Source: Halopiger xanaduensis SH-6
GTDB lineage: Archaea > Halobacteriota > Halobacteria > Halobacteriales > Natrialbaceae
Assembly: GCF_000217715.1 (NCBI RefSeq)
Contig: NC_015666.1
Coordinates: 384,270-448,269, forward strand
Reading direction: 5' to 3'
Length of the DNA: 64,000 nt
Numbering within the stretch: the stretch's first letter is position 1; each line of letters starts with the position of its first letter. The notes below the pieces were generated by a model. The model did no database searches and was not told the DNA's origin. It saw only the letters and a list, made by a program, of their open reading frames with translations. The translations under genes were made by a program, and so were the position numbers. Positions 46,487 through 55,750 of the stretch are shown here, piece after piece.

Positions 46487-47977
46487 TCAGCGATTGAGCG
46501 TATGAATCGCACGACCGAGCGCGTTCTCGGCGGCCTCCATGACCGATTCGGAGAGGGTCGGATGGGCGTGGACCGTCGAGGCGACGTCCTCGAGCGTCGC
46601 GCCGAGTTCGACTGCGAGGCCGAGTTCGCCGACGAGTTCGGACGCCTCGGGGCCGACGATGGAGGCGCCGAGCAGGTAGCCGTCGTCGGATTCGGCGACG
46701 ACCTTGACGAAGCCGTCGCTCTCGCCGGTCGTCAGCGCGCGACCGCTGGCCCGGAAGGGGAACACGCCGGTAACGGGGTCGAATCCGGCTTCTTCCGCGT
46801 CGGATTCGGTCATCCCGACGGTCGCGATCTCGGGATCGGTGAAGACGACGGCGGGCATCGCCTGGTGGTCGATCGCCGCGGGTTCGCCGGCGATGACCGC
46901 GGCGGCGACCTGTCCCTCCGCGCTGCCCTTGTGGGCGAGCATCGGTTCGCCGGCGACGTCGCCGACGGCGAAGATGTGCTCGACGTTCGTCCGCGCCTGC
47001 GAGTCGGTGTCGATGAAGCCGCGGTCGTCGGTCTCGACGCCCGCTTCGGCAAGGTCGAGCGTATCGGAGACGGGTTCTCGGCCGACCGCGACGAGCACCT
47101 TCTCGGCGTCGAGCTCGAGGGGCTCGGCTTCGGCGTCCGTGTCCGCGTCCGTCTCACCGGCTGCAGCGCCGCCGTCGGCGGCGGCCCGATCTGCCGGTTC
47201 GGCGACGACCCGAATGCCGTCGCCGTCGTCTCGCTCGGTCCACTCAGAGGCCGTGTAGCCGAACTCGAACTCGATTCCCAGGTCCTCGGCCCGCTGTTTC
47301 ACCGGGCGCTTGAGGTCGTCGTCGTATCCGGGGAGAATCGAGTCGAGCATCTCGATCACGGTCACGTCGGTCCCGAGCTTGGCGAAGACGCTGGCCAGTT
47401 CCATCCCGATGTAGCCGGCGCCGACGACGACCAGCGAGTCCGGAACCGACTCGAGCGCCAGCGCCTGCCTCGAGTTCAACACGGGTTCGTCGCCGTACTC
47501 GAAGTTCGGAATCTCGATCGGGCGCGAACCGGTGGCGACGACGGCGTGTTCGAACTCGAGGGTTTCAGAGCCCTGGCCCTCGCCGCTGTGGGAGACGCGG
47601 ACCGTGTTCTCGCCTGTGAAGGTCGCTGTGCCCTCGAGCAGGTTAACGCCGTTGGCCTTGCAGAGCTTCTCGACGCCGCCGGTGAGTTGGTCGACGACGT
47701 CGTCCTTCCAGCCGACCATGCCCGCGAGGTCGATCGCAGGGTCGGCGTGGATCCCCATCTCCTCGGCGTGGCGGGCCTCGTGGGCGATGTCGGTCGCGGT
47801 GATCAGCGCCTTCGAAGGGATGCAGCCGTAGTTCAGGCAGGTGCCGCCGTAGGCGTCCTTCTCGACGAGCGTGACGTCCTGGTCCAGTTGGCCGGCCCGG
47901 ATCGCGGCCACGTAGCCCGCCGGGCCGGCGCCGATTACCAGGACGTCAGTTCCGGTGGTGACGTCTCCGACGACCAT
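46487..47977 (-). CDS. lpdA: Dihydrolipoyl dehydrogenase (E3)
   Basis: E3 re-oxidises the lipoyl groups of 2-oxoacid dehydrogenase complexes with FAD and NAD. The 496-residue protein has VLVIGAGPAGYVAAIRAGQL, the redox pair in GGTCLNYGCIPSK, a second dinucleotide fold VVVGAGYIGMELASVF, the FAD loop IFAVGDVAGEP and the catalytic base in HAHPTLSESV. An Asp/Ala-rich insert lies mid-protein. It is the last gene of the E1a-E1b-E2-E3 operon, 75 bp after E2. Confidence 0.95.
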   Translation of the reverse strand: MVVGDVTTGTDVLVIGAGPAGYVAAIRAGQLDQDVTLVEKDAYGGTCLNYGCIPSKALITATDIAHEARHAEEMGIHADPAIDLAGMVGWKDDVVDQLTGGVEKLCKANGVNLLEGTATFTGENTVRVSHSGEGQGSETLEFEHAVVATGSRPIEIPNFEYGDEPVLNSRQALALESVPDSLVVVGAGYIGMELASVFAKLGTDVTVIEMLDSILPGYDDDLKRPVKQRAEDLGIEFEFGYTASEWTERDDGDGIRVVAEPADRAAADGGAAAGETDADTDAEAEPLELDAEKVLVAVGREPVSDTLDLAEAGVETDDRGFIDTDSQARTNVEHIFAVGDVAGEPMLAHKGSAEGQVAAAVIAGEPAAIDHQAMPAVVFTDPEIATVGMTESDAEEAGFDPVTGVFPFRASGRALTTGESDGFVKVVAESDDGYLLGASIVGPEASELVGELGLAVELGATLEDVASTVHAHPTLSESVMEAAENALGRAIHTLNR

Positions 47978-48052
47978 CAGTGTGATCCTCCGTGCGATTC
48001 GGATTCGGGTACGGTGGTGATGACTGGTTCCATGATATATCGTCTCGTACGA

Positions 48053-49699
48053 TCACTCGAGCAATAGTAGCTGGGGGTTCTCGAGGTACTCCATGACGGT
48101 GTTCGTAAACCGCGCGGCGATCGCGCCGTCGATCAGCCGGTGGTCAAACGACAGCGACAGCGTCAGCACGGACCGGGGTTCGATCGACTCCTGCCCGTCT
48201 CGCTCGACGACGCGGGGTCGGCGCTTGATCTCGCCGATCGCGAGGATACCCGCCTCGGGGTAGTTGATGATCGGCGTCGCGTACTCGCCGCCGATCGCGC
48301 CGACGTTGGTGATCGTGAACGTCGAGCCCCGCAGTTCGCCGGGGCTGATCGAGCGCTCGCGGGCCTTCTGAACCAACTCGTTCATCTCCGAGGAGAGTTG
48401 CAGCAGCCCCTTCTCGTCGGCGTCCTCGAGGACGGGGACCATCAGTCCGACGTCGGTCGCCGTGGCGACGCCGATGTTGTAGTAGTCGCGGTAGACGATC
48501 TCGTCGTTCTCCTCGTCGATGACCGCGTTCATCTCGGGGTACTCCTGCAGGGCCGCGACGACTGCCTTCATGATGAAGGGCATGTAGGTCAGCCGGATGC
48601 CGCGCTCCTCGGCGCGGGGTTTGAGTTCCTCGCGCGCCTCGACGAGTTCGGTCACGTCGACCTCGTCGTGGTGGGTGACGTGGGGCGCGCTGTACTTCGA
48701 CTCGACCATCGCCTCGGCGATTCGCTTGCGGACGCCGCGGAACGGCTCGCGGCGCTCGCGCTCGCCCTCGGCGAATTGGGTTCCCTTCGTTCCGGCAGTC
48801 TCGCCTCTCCCACCGGCCTCGAGCGCCTCGCGATCCGCTTCCTGCGCTCGCTGCTGGGCCTCGGCGTATTCCCGGACGGCCTCGGGCGTGACGAACGCCT
48901 CGCCGTCCCGCTCTTCGACCGCGGGGACGGCGTCGATGTCGACGCCCTGCTCCTGGGCGATCCGGCGGGTTGCGGGCGCCGCGAGGGTTCGATCCCGATC
49001 CGCCGACTCGACCGTCGACGGCGCCTCGGTAGGCCCTGCGCTCGAGGATGCACCCGCTTCGGCGGTCTCGGTCGCGGATTCGGTTCCGACCGCGGTACCG
49101 CCGGTCGAATCCGTCGTCTCCGCTTCGGCCGACGCATCCGCCCCTTCGGTCGACTCGACCTGCGCGGCACCCTCGAGCGAGCCGCCGCGGACGGCGGCTT
49201 CGACATCAGCCGCCGTGATCCGACCGCCGGGGCCGCTGCCCTCGAGTTGTGCGAGGTCGATACCCTCTTCGCGGGCCATCCGGCGGACCCGCGGCGGGGC
49301 GAAGATGCGATCCTCGGGCGTGGCCGGCGTCTCGGCCTCGTCGATTTCGGCGACCTCAGTGCCGGGGCTGCCGGACTCGGCTGCGGTTTCGGCGTCGCCA
49401 CCGGCGGCCGCTTCGCCCCCTGCCGATTCGGGCTCGAGTTCAGCCGCTTCGGGCTCTTCTCCCTCAACGTCGAACGAGATAATCACCGTCCCGACGTCGA
49501 CGACTTCGCCCGCCTCGACGTGTAGCTCTCGCACTGTACCGTTGACCGGTGCAGGAACCTCGACGAGCGCCTTGTCCGTCTCGACCTCGGCCACCGACTG
49601 ATCCTCACTGACTTCGTCGCCCTCCTCGACCAGCCACGAAACCAGTTCGCCCTCCGCGACCCCTTCGCCGACATCCGGGAGTTTGAATTCGCGTACCAT
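48053..49699 (-). CDS. pdhC: Dihydrolipoyl acyltransferase (E2)
   Basis: The 548-residue protein has a lipoyl domain at 1-80 with the lipoylated Lys in VETDKALVEVP, two peripheral-subunit-binding domains (FAPPRVRRMAREEGIDLAQLEGSG near 130-160 and LAAPATRRIAQEQGVDIDAV near 235-255) linked by Ala/Ser/Glu-rich stretches, and the catalytic domain ending in FDHRLIDGA with catalytic His and Asp. Two E1/E3-binding domains are unusual; one is common. Start ATG 49699 is 1 bp after E1b's stop. Confidence 0.94.
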   Translation of the reverse strand: MVREFKLPDVGEGVAEGELVSWLVEEGDEVSEDQSVAEVETDKALVEVPAPVNGTVRELHVEAGEVVDVGTVIISFDVEGEEPEAAELEPESAGGEAAAGGDAETAAESGSPGTEVAEIDEAETPATPEDRIFAPPRVRRMAREEGIDLAQLEGSGPGGRITAADVEAAVRGGSLEGAAQVESTEGADASAEAETTDSTGGTAVGTESATETAEAGASSSAGPTEAPSTVESADRDRTLAAPATRRIAQEQGVDIDAVPAVEERDGEAFVTPEAVREYAEAQQRAQEADREALEAGGRGETAGTKGTQFAEGERERREPFRGVRKRIAEAMVESKYSAPHVTHHDEVDVTELVEAREELKPRAEERGIRLTYMPFIMKAVVAALQEYPEMNAVIDEENDEIVYRDYYNIGVATATDVGLMVPVLEDADEKGLLQLSSEMNELVQKARERSISPGELRGSTFTITNVGAIGGEYATPIINYPEAGILAIGEIKRRPRVVERDGQESIEPRSVLTLSLSFDHRLIDGAIAARFTNTVMEYLENPQLLLLE

Positions 49700-49700
49700 G

Positions 49701-50726
49701 TTAGAACTCCACCGCGTTCCGAATCCCGTCCTCGATGCGCGCCGCCTCGGGGAGGTAGTAGTCCTCGAGCGCGTACAGCGGGAACGGGGTATCGAAGCCA
49801 GTGATACGTTCCACCGGCGCCTCCTGATACAGTAGTGCTTCCTCCTGCAGGGTGGCTATGATTTCCGCGCCCAGCCCGCCCGTCTTGGGCGCCTCGTGGA
49901 CGACCGCGGCGCGGCCGGTCTTCTCGAAGGAGTCGACGATCGTCTCCTCGTCCAGCGGGGAGAGGCTCCGCAGGTCGACTACCTCGACGTCAATCTCGCC
50001 CGCGAGGTTCTCGGCAGCCTCAAGCGTCGGCCGGGTCATCGCACCCCACGTGTAGACGGAGATGTCCGACCCCTCGCGGCGGACGGCCGCCTCGCCGAGC
50101 GGGATTTCGTAGGATTCCGTGGGTACCTCCTCGCGGAACGCCCGATAGATGAGCTTCGGCTCGAGGAAGATCACGGGGTCCGGCGAGCGGATCGCGCTCG
50201 TCAGCAGCCCCTTCGCGTCGGCGGGCGTCGAGGGAATCGCGACCTTCAGGCCGGGCTGGTGGACGAACATCGCCTCGGTCGACTCCGAGTGGTGTTCGGG
50301 CGCCCGGATGCCGCCGCCGTAGGGGGCGCGGACCACCAAGGGACACGTGTATCGTCCGCGCGAGCGCGTCCGCAGGCGCGCGGCGTGGGAGACGATCTGG
50401 TCGAACGCGGGATAGATGAATCCCATGAACTGCATTTCGGCGACGGGGCGAAGCCCGTAGGCGGCCATTCCGATCGCCGTGCCGACGATGCCCGACTCCG
50501 CGAGCGGCGTGTCGATCACCCGGTTCTCGCCGAACTCGTCGTACAGGCCTTCCGTCGCGCGGAAGACGCCGCCGTTCTTCCCGACGTCCTCGCCCATGAC
50601 GACGACGTCCTCGTCGCGTTCCATCTCGGTGGCCAGGCCGTCCCGAACCGCCTGGACGAGGGTGAGGTTCTCCGTCTCCGATACGTCCGCCGCTGCCGTC
50701 GAATCTGAGTCCTGATGCGTCGCCAT
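49701..50726 (-). CDS. pdhB: 2-oxoacid dehydrogenase E1 beta subunit
   Basis: The 341-residue transketolase-like protein contains VVVMGEDVGKNGGVFRATEGL, FGENRVIDTPLAESGIVGTAIGMA and the C-terminal VVHEAPKTGGLGAEI. With the alpha subunit it binds thiamine diphosphate at their interface. ATG 50726 (MATHQDSD) is close behind the E1a stop at 50728. Substrate (pyruvate, branched-chain or other) cannot be told from these motifs. Confidence 0.94.
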   Translation of the reverse strand: MATHQDSDSTAAADVSETENLTLVQAVRDGLATEMERDEDVVVMGEDVGKNGGVFRATEGLYDEFGENRVIDTPLAESGIVGTAIGMAAYGLRPVAEMQFMGFIYPAFDQIVSHAARLRTRSRGRYTCPLVVRAPYGGGIRAPEHHSESTEAMFVHQPGLKVAIPSTPADAKGLLTSAIRSPDPVIFLEPKLIYRAFREEVPTESYEIPLGEAAVRREGSDISVYTWGAMTRPTLEAAENLAGEIDVEVVDLRSLSPLDEETIVDSFEKTGRAAVVHEAPKTGGLGAEIIATLQEEALLYQEAPVERITGFDTPFPLYALEDYYLPEAARIEDGIRNAVEF

Positions 50727-50727
50727 A

Positions 50728-51837
50728 TTACCCCTCCAGCAGCGCGTCATCGCCGTGTCGGTCGCGAATCGATTCGAAGTACTCGAGTTGCCGCTGCAAT
50801 CGTTTAGGCATCCCCTCGTAGACGTGCGCGAAGATTTCCTCCGGATCCGGTCGCTCGACTGACTCCGCGGTCTCGATGGCGTCGGCCACCGCCTCGCGGA
50901 TCCGCTCGTCGATCGCGTCGACGCGCTCGTCGTCGAGCAGCCCGTTGTTCCGGAGGAACGTCTCCAGCCGCGGGATCGGGTCCTTGCGCTTCCAGCGCTC
51001 GACCTCGTCGTCCTCGCGGTAGACCGACGGATCGTCGGCGGTGGTGTGGGCGCCGAATCGGTACTGGACCGCCTCGATGAGCGTCGGCCGGAGTTCGCCC
51101 TCGCCGGGATCCTTGGTCTTCTCGACGGCGTCGCGGGTGACCTTGTAGACCGCGAGCGGATCCATCCCGTCGACCTGGACCCCCTCGAAGCCGTAGGCCG
51201 TCGCCTTCTGCGCTAAGGTGGCGCTCGCGGTCTGGCGCTCGCGGGGCACCGAGATCGCCCACTGGTTGTTGTTACAGAAGAAGACGGTCGGCGTGTCGAA
51301 GACGCCGGCGAAGTTCAGCCCCTCGTGGAAGTCGCCCTCGGAGGTCGCGCCGTCGCCGAAGTAACAGATGAACGTCTTCTCCTCGTCCTTCAGCTTCGAG
51401 GCCCACGCGGCGCCGGTCGCGTGGGGGATCTGCGTCGCGATCGGCACGGCGACCGAGAACATGTTGACGTCCTCGGGGATGTAGTTGCCCTGCTCGTGGC
51501 CCATCCAGTACAGCAGGGTCCGCTCGAGCGAGAGCCCCCGAACGAGGCCGACGGCGTGCTCCCGGTAGCTGGGGAAGACCCAGTCGTCCTGGTCTAGGGC
51601 GTGGGCGCTGCCCACCTGCGCACCTTCCTGGCCCGACAGGGGCGGATAGGTGCCCATCCGCCCCTGTCGCTGCAGGCTCACCGCCCGCTCGTCGAAGTGG
51701 CGGGCCAGCCGCATCTGCTCGTACATCTCGAGGAGTTCGTCGTCGTCGAGATCGGGGACCTCGGCACCCTCGCGGACCCGCCCGTCCTCGTCGAGTACCT
51801 GTACTCGGTCACGGGCGTCGCGCTGTAACGTACTCAC
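50728..51837 (-). CDS. pdhA: 2-oxoacid dehydrogenase E1 alpha subunit
   Basis: The 369-residue protein carries the thiamine-diphosphate motif [36 protein letters not shown] (GDG to NN), and [13 protein letters not shown] and [13 protein letters not shown] near the substrate. GTG 51837 ([12 protein letters not shown]) was preferred over an ATG at 51897 that would lie within the probable promoter (minus-strand CTTTATCC near 51885). It is the first gene of the operon. Confidence 0.92.
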   Translation of the reverse strand: MSTLQRDARDRVQVLDEDGRVREGAEVPDLDDDELLEMYEQMRLARHFDERAVSLQRQGRMGTYPPLSGQEGAQVGSAHALDQDDWVFPSYREHAVGLVRGLSLERTLLYWMGHEQGNYIPEDVNMFSVAVPIATQIPHATGAAWASKLKDEEKTFICYFGDGATSEGDFHEGLNFAGVFDTPTVFFCNNNQWAISVPRERQTASATLAQKATAYGFEGVQVDGMDPLAVYKVTRDAVEKTKDPGEGELRPTLIEAVQYRFGAHTTADDPSVYREDDEVERWKRKDPIPRLETFLRNNGLLDDERVDAIDERIREAVADAIETAESVERPDPEEIFAHVYEGMPKRLQRQLEYFESIRDRHGDDALLEG

Positions 51838-52077
51838 GGGTGAACCCACCTGTGCATACCATAACGAACTATCGCTCGGGATAAAGGAGTTTCCCAAAAT
51901 AGCTTACTTTCGGTGAGATTCTTGCCAGTTCGTCGTCCCATAGCGAGCATATTCGTCAATATCTGGGCGTCAATGGTCAAAGATCGACACTCCGCGCTGT
52001 CCCGGCAACAGGTCGGAGTTCCCGGTCGGGCAGCGACCGCCGATCGGAGTCCGACGGGCGCGAATCCTGCCAATACG

Positions 52078-52083
52078 TTTATG
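52078..52083 (+). promoter_or_regulatory. TATA box for mini SPFH-like gene
   Basis: CGTTTATGA precedes ATG 52108 by 30 nt, consistent with a leaderless transcript; a second in-frame ATG overlaps the box (52081) and is unlikely to start translation. Confidence 0.5.
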
Positions 52084-52107
52084 ATCGGACTCTTTCATAG
52101 GGAATCC

Positions 52108-52383
52108 ATGGTAGCTTTCCTCGTTACCGTCGGGTTTGTACTTCTGGTAATAGTGGCCGCCCTGTACGACAGCGTGCAGACGGTCCGAGAGGGCGAGCTG
52201 AAGGCGCTCCTCGTGTTCGGCGAGATGGAAGCCGTCCTCGAGCCGGGCCTTAACGTCGTTCCGCCGTTCGTGTCGAAGACGTATCCGATCGATCCGCAGA
52301 CGATGACGATAGACGCGGCTGACGACCGAATCGCCGTTCCCTCCGAGTTCGAATCGGACGTACAAGCGGCGGCGGACCGATGA
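52108..52383 (+). CDS. Mini SPFH/stomatin-like membrane protein
   Basis: The 91-residue protein has one membrane helix (AFLVTVGFVLLVIVAALY) followed by VREGELKALLVFGEMEAVLEPGLNVVPPFVSKTYPIDPQTMTID, which matches the beginning of SPFH/Band-7 proteins, then stops. Full stomatins continue for about 200 residues, so this is a truncated or intentionally short form. It is intact as an open frame with its own promoter. Confidence 0.75.
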   Translation: MVAFLVTVGFVLLVIVAALYDSVQTVREGELKALLVFGEMEAVLEPGLNVVPPFVSKTYPIDPQTMTIDAADDRIAVPSEFESDVQAAADR

Positions 52384-52389
52384 AACCGT

Positions 52390-53337
52390 TCACTCCTGCG
52401 TCGGTCGCGCTGCTTTGCGAGCGTCTTCGACGCTCTTGCCCTCCCGGAGGACGGCGTCGACGAACAGTTCGCCCGCCTTGTACGACGAGCGGACCATCGG
52501 CCCGCTGGCGCAGTACAGGAAGCCCAGTTCCTCCTCGGCGACCCGGCGCCACGTCTCGTACTTGTCCGGGTGGTCGTACCGCTGCACCTCGAGGTGGTCC
52601 CGCGAGGGGCGCAAGTACTGCCCGAGCGTCACGATGTCGACGCCCCGCTCCCGGCAGTCCGCGAGCGTTCGGTAGACCTCGTGGTCGTACTCGCCGTGAC
52701 CGAGCATGATCGACGTTTTCGTGTAGATATCGGACTCGCGGTCGACCTGCTCGAGCACCGACAGCGACTGCTCGTACCCTGCCCGCCGATCGCGGACGGG
52801 GTACTGCAGGCGCTCGACGGTCTCGACGTTGTGGGCGATCACGTCCGGCTCGGCGTCGATGATTTTCCGGACGAGTTGCTCCTCGCCCTGGAAGTCGGGG
52901 ATGAGGACTTCGACGAGGATGCCCGGATGGCGGGCCTTGATCTCGCGGATCGTCTCGGCGAAGTGGCCCGCGCCCTGATCCGGCAGGTCGTCCCGGTCGA
53001 CGGAGGTGAGCACGACGTAATCGAGCCCGATCTCGGCGACCGCCTCGGCGACGTTCTCGGGTTCGTCGGGATCGAGCGGCTCCATGCCGCCGGTTTCGAC
53101 GTCGCAGAAGTTGCAGGCTCGAGAGCAGCGATCGCCCATCAGCATGAAGGTCGCGGTGCCGCCCTCGCCGTCGCCGGTTCCTGCGCCGCCGGACCAGCAT
53201 TCGCCCAAATTGGGACAGTTCGCCTCCTCGCAGACCGTGTGGAGGTTTCGATCGCGCAGCGTCTCCCGGATGTCGGTAAACTCCCGGCCCGACGGTGGCC
53301 GCATCTTCAGCCAGTCGGGCTTTCGAGCGCTGCTCAT
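52390..53337 (-). CDS. lipA: Lipoyl synthase
   Basis: LipA is a radical-SAM enzyme that inserts sulfur into octanoyl groups to make lipoate, the cofactor of the E2 subunit encoded nearby. The 315-residue protein shows both iron-sulfur motifs: auxiliary CEEANCPNLGECW (about residues 36-48) and radical-SAM MGDRCSRACNFCDV (C-x3-C-x2-C). The late SSYKAGE near the end supplies the Ser that ligates the auxiliary cluster. Length is standard. Confidence 0.96.
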   Translation of the reverse strand: MSSARKPDWLKMRPPSGREFTDIRETLRDRNLHTVCEEANCPNLGECWSGGAGTGDGEGGTATFMLMGDRCSRACNFCDVETGGMEPLDPDEPENVAEAVAEIGLDYVVLTSVDRDDLPDQGAGHFAETIREIKARHPGILVEVLIPDFQGEEQLVRKIIDAEPDVIAHNVETVERLQYPVRDRRAGYEQSLSVLEQVDRESDIYTKTSIMLGHGEYDHEVYRTLADCRERGVDIVTLGQYLRPSRDHLEVQRYDHPDKYETWRRVAEEELGFLYCASGPMVRSSYKAGELFVDAVLREGKSVEDARKAARPTQE

Positions 53338-53410
53338 GCTCGCATCGACGGCACCGGGAGGGAAAAGTCATTCTGGTGGGCCGCCCCTCGCGGCGAGGAT
53401 TGAAGGAGAG

Positions 53411-53436
53411 AAAACATTTATTTTTATTACTAATAA
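53411..53436 (+). promoter_or_regulatory. MATE promoter with TTATTA-C-TAATAA palindrome
   Basis: An AT-rich block in GC-rich surroundings includes TATA-like ATTTATTTTTATT and the perfect palindrome TTATTA (53424-53429), C, TAATAA (53431-53436), 14 nt before the start codon at 53450. It is well placed for a repressor of the exporter gene. Confidence 0.6.
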
Positions 53437-53449
53437 CCGATGGGCGTAG

Positions 53450-54850
53450 ATGATGGCGCTCGAGCGCGACGAGATCACGAGCGGGCCGATTCCGCGGACG
53501 CTCGCGCTGTTAGCGCTGCCGCTGTTCGTTCAGAACCTCGTTCAGGTGCTCCAGCAGGTGATCGATACGCTCTGGCTCGGGCGCCACAGCCTCGAGGCGG
53601 TCGCCGCGGTCGGGATCAACTTCCCGCTGACCGGCTTGCTCGCCGCCGTTGCGATCGGCGTCGGCGTCGGGACGCAGGTGCTGGTCTCCCAGCGCGTGGG
53701 CGCCGACGAACTCGCAGCGGGGCGCCGGGCCGCGTTCAACGGCACCGTTCTCGGCCTCGTCGTCGGGGCGGGTACCGGCCTCGCGACGTGGGCCGTTGCG
53801 CGCGACGTCGTCGCGCTCTTCGGCGCGGGCGCGGTCGTCACCGAGTACGCCGCCGCCTACCTCGCGGTCTACGCGCTCGTCTTCGCCGTCCTCGCCGCGA
53901 GCGAGGCCCTCGAGGCGGGCTTTATCGGCTGGGGCGATACGCGCGCGGCGCTGTACGTCAACGCCGTCGCCGTCGCGGTCAACGTCGTCGTCGACCCGTT
54001 CCTGATCTTCGGCTGGTGGATCGCCCCCGAACTCGGCGTCGCCGGCGCCGCGGCGGCGACTGGTGTCGGCTACGGTTGCGGACTCGTCGTCGGGATCGCG
54101 ATGGCGCTTCGCGGCCGCGGCGAGTTTTCCCTTTCGCGGGAGGCCTGTACGCTCGAGGTCGCCGACTGGCGTGAAATCGTCGACATCGGCTGGCCGAACG
54201 GCGGGCAGCACGTCTCGAGTCAGTCCGCGCGCGTCGGGATGATCTGGCTCGTCGTGCTCGTCGGCGACGCCGTGGGACTGGCCGCGTTCACGATCGGCGC
54301 GCGCGTTTCGACCGTCGCCTTCGTGCCGGCGATGGGGCTCCAGCAGGCCGCACAGAGTATGATCGGCCAGAGCCTCGGCGCCGAGTTGCCCGAGCGGGCG
54401 CGGCGGACGACCTGGATCGGCGTTGCCATCGCGAGCGCAGGGCTCTGTCTCGTCGGTGCGATCCAGTGGCTGGTGCCCGAACCGCTCTCGGTGCTTTTCG
54501 TCCCCGGTGCGACCGCCGCGGAACTCGAGGTCGCCGCCGAGTACTTGCGGATCCTCGCGTACGGCTACTGGGCGATCGGCGCGACCTACCTGCTGCAGGC
54601 CGGCTTCAACGGGGCCCGACGAACGCGGACGAGCCTCGTCGCGACGCTGCTGCAGTACTGGCTCGTCCGGCTGCCGATCGCCGCCGCGGCCGGCCTCGTT
54701 CTCGGCACTGACGTAACGGGCGTCTTCTGGGCCGTTACCCTGTCGAACGTCGTTGCGGCGATCGGCCTGGGCTGGTACTACCGGTACGAGACCTCGAGCG
54801 GGATGAACGTCCGCGCCGCAGATGCGGCAGCGGTCGAGGCGGCAGGTTGA
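53450..54850 (+). CDS. MATE-family efflux transporter
   Basis: The 466-residue protein has about 12 membrane helices in two homologous halves, with LALLALPLFVQNLVQVLQQVIDTLWLG at the start, LVSQRVGADELAAGRRAA in helix 2-3 and QQAAQSMIGQSLGAELPERARR in the second half, all typical of MATE exporters. They use cation gradients to expel drugs or metabolites; the cargo is unknown. The first two codons are both ATG. A palindrome sits in the promoter. Confidence 0.93.
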   Translation: MMALERDEITSGPIPRTLALLALPLFVQNLVQVLQQVIDTLWLGRHSLEAVAAVGINFPLTGLLAAVAIGVGVGTQVLVSQRVGADELAAGRRAAFNGTVLGLVVGAGTGLATWAVARDVVALFGAGAVVTEYAAAYLAVYALVFAVLAASEALEAGFIGWGDTRAALYVNAVAVAVNVVVDPFLIFGWWIAPELGVAGAAAATGVGYGCGLVVGIAMALRGRGEFSLSREACTLEVADWREIVDIGWPNGGQHVSSQSARVGMIWLVVLVGDAVGLAAFTIGARVSTVAFVPAMGLQQAAQSMIGQSLGAELPERARRTTWIGVAIASAGLCLVGAIQWLVPEPLSVLFVPGATAAELEVAAEYLRILAYGYWAIGATYLLQAGFNGARRTRTSLVATLLQYWLVRLPIAAAAGLVLGTDVTGVFWAVTLSNVVAAIGLGWYYRYETSSGMNVRAADAAAVEAAG

Positions 54851-54892
54851 CGGGGATACCGAGGCGACACGGTGCTCACGGGAACACGATTC

Positions 54893-55603
54893 ATGACACG
54901 CTCCGATCGGGACGGCGGCGTCAAGGAACTCGTCCGGCGCCACTGGAACGGCCGCGCGGCGACGTTCGACGACGCGAGCCACCACGGCATTCACGGCGAC
55001 GAACAGCGCGAGCGGTGGCTGTCGGTGCTCCGCGAGTGGACTGACACCGGCGACGACGCCGGTTCCGGGTCGCAGGACCGCCGCGTCCTCGACGTCGGCT
55101 GCGGCACCGGCGTCGTCTCGCTGCTGCTGGCCGAACTGGGCCACGACGTCACTGGCGTCGACTTCGCCCCCGAAATGCTCGAGCGCGCCCGGACGAAGGC
55201 CCGCGCGGCCGACCGTCCCGACCGTTCAATCGCCTTCTGCCGCGGCGACGCAGAGGCGCTCCCGCTGCCCGACGGCGCGTTCGATGTCGTGACGGCTCGC
55301 CATCTCATCTGGACGCTTCCGAACCCGCAAACGGCGCTCGCGGAGTGGCAACGCGTCCTCGAGCCCGGCGGTCGCCTTGTATTGCTCGAGGGTTACTGGG
55401 ACCACGACGAGCCGTGGGACGAGTACGAAGCCGTCCACGAGGACCTGCCGCTGTACGACGGCCGACCGGCCGACGCGCTCCGCGAGGAACTCGAGCGGGC
55501 GGGACTACGGGATATCGAGCACGAGCCGCTGTCGGATCCGGCGCTGTGGGGACGGGAGCCGCGCCACGAGTACTACGGTATCGCGGGGACGGTTCCCGAG
55601 TGA
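54893..55603 (+). CDS. Class I SAM-dependent methyltransferase
   Basis: The 236-residue protein has the SAM-binding motif I VLDVGCGTGVVSLLLAELG, acidic loop VTGVDFAPEML, motif DAEALPLPDGAFDVVTARHLIWTLPN and VLEPGGRLVLLEG (motifs II-III), as in small-molecule methyltransferases of the UbiE/COQ5-like group. An upstream ATG at 54872 exists; 54893 fits the domain better. It follows the MATE gene by 42 bp and may share its transcript. Confidence 0.88.
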   Translation: MTRSDRDGGVKELVRRHWNGRAATFDDASHHGIHGDEQRERWLSVLREWTDTGDDAGSGSQDRRVLDVGCGTGVVSLLLAELGHDVTGVDFAPEMLERARTKARAADRPDRSIAFCRGDAEALPLPDGAFDVVTARHLIWTLPNPQTALAEWQRVLEPGGRLVLLEGYWDHDEPWDEYEAVHEDLPLYDGRPADALREELERAGLRDIEHEPLSDPALWGREPRHEYYGIAGTVPE

Positions 55604-55750
55604 GGGCCGTTGGTCGGTCCCGGACTGCGTTCTCGAATCCGGCTCGAGCACTGCTCGACCGCGACCCGCGCCACCGCTGCTGGGCGCCGGCCGGAAAGGG
55701 CACCCTACCGCGATAGCTTTACGGCGGAGAGCGGAATACGACGGTCCGAA

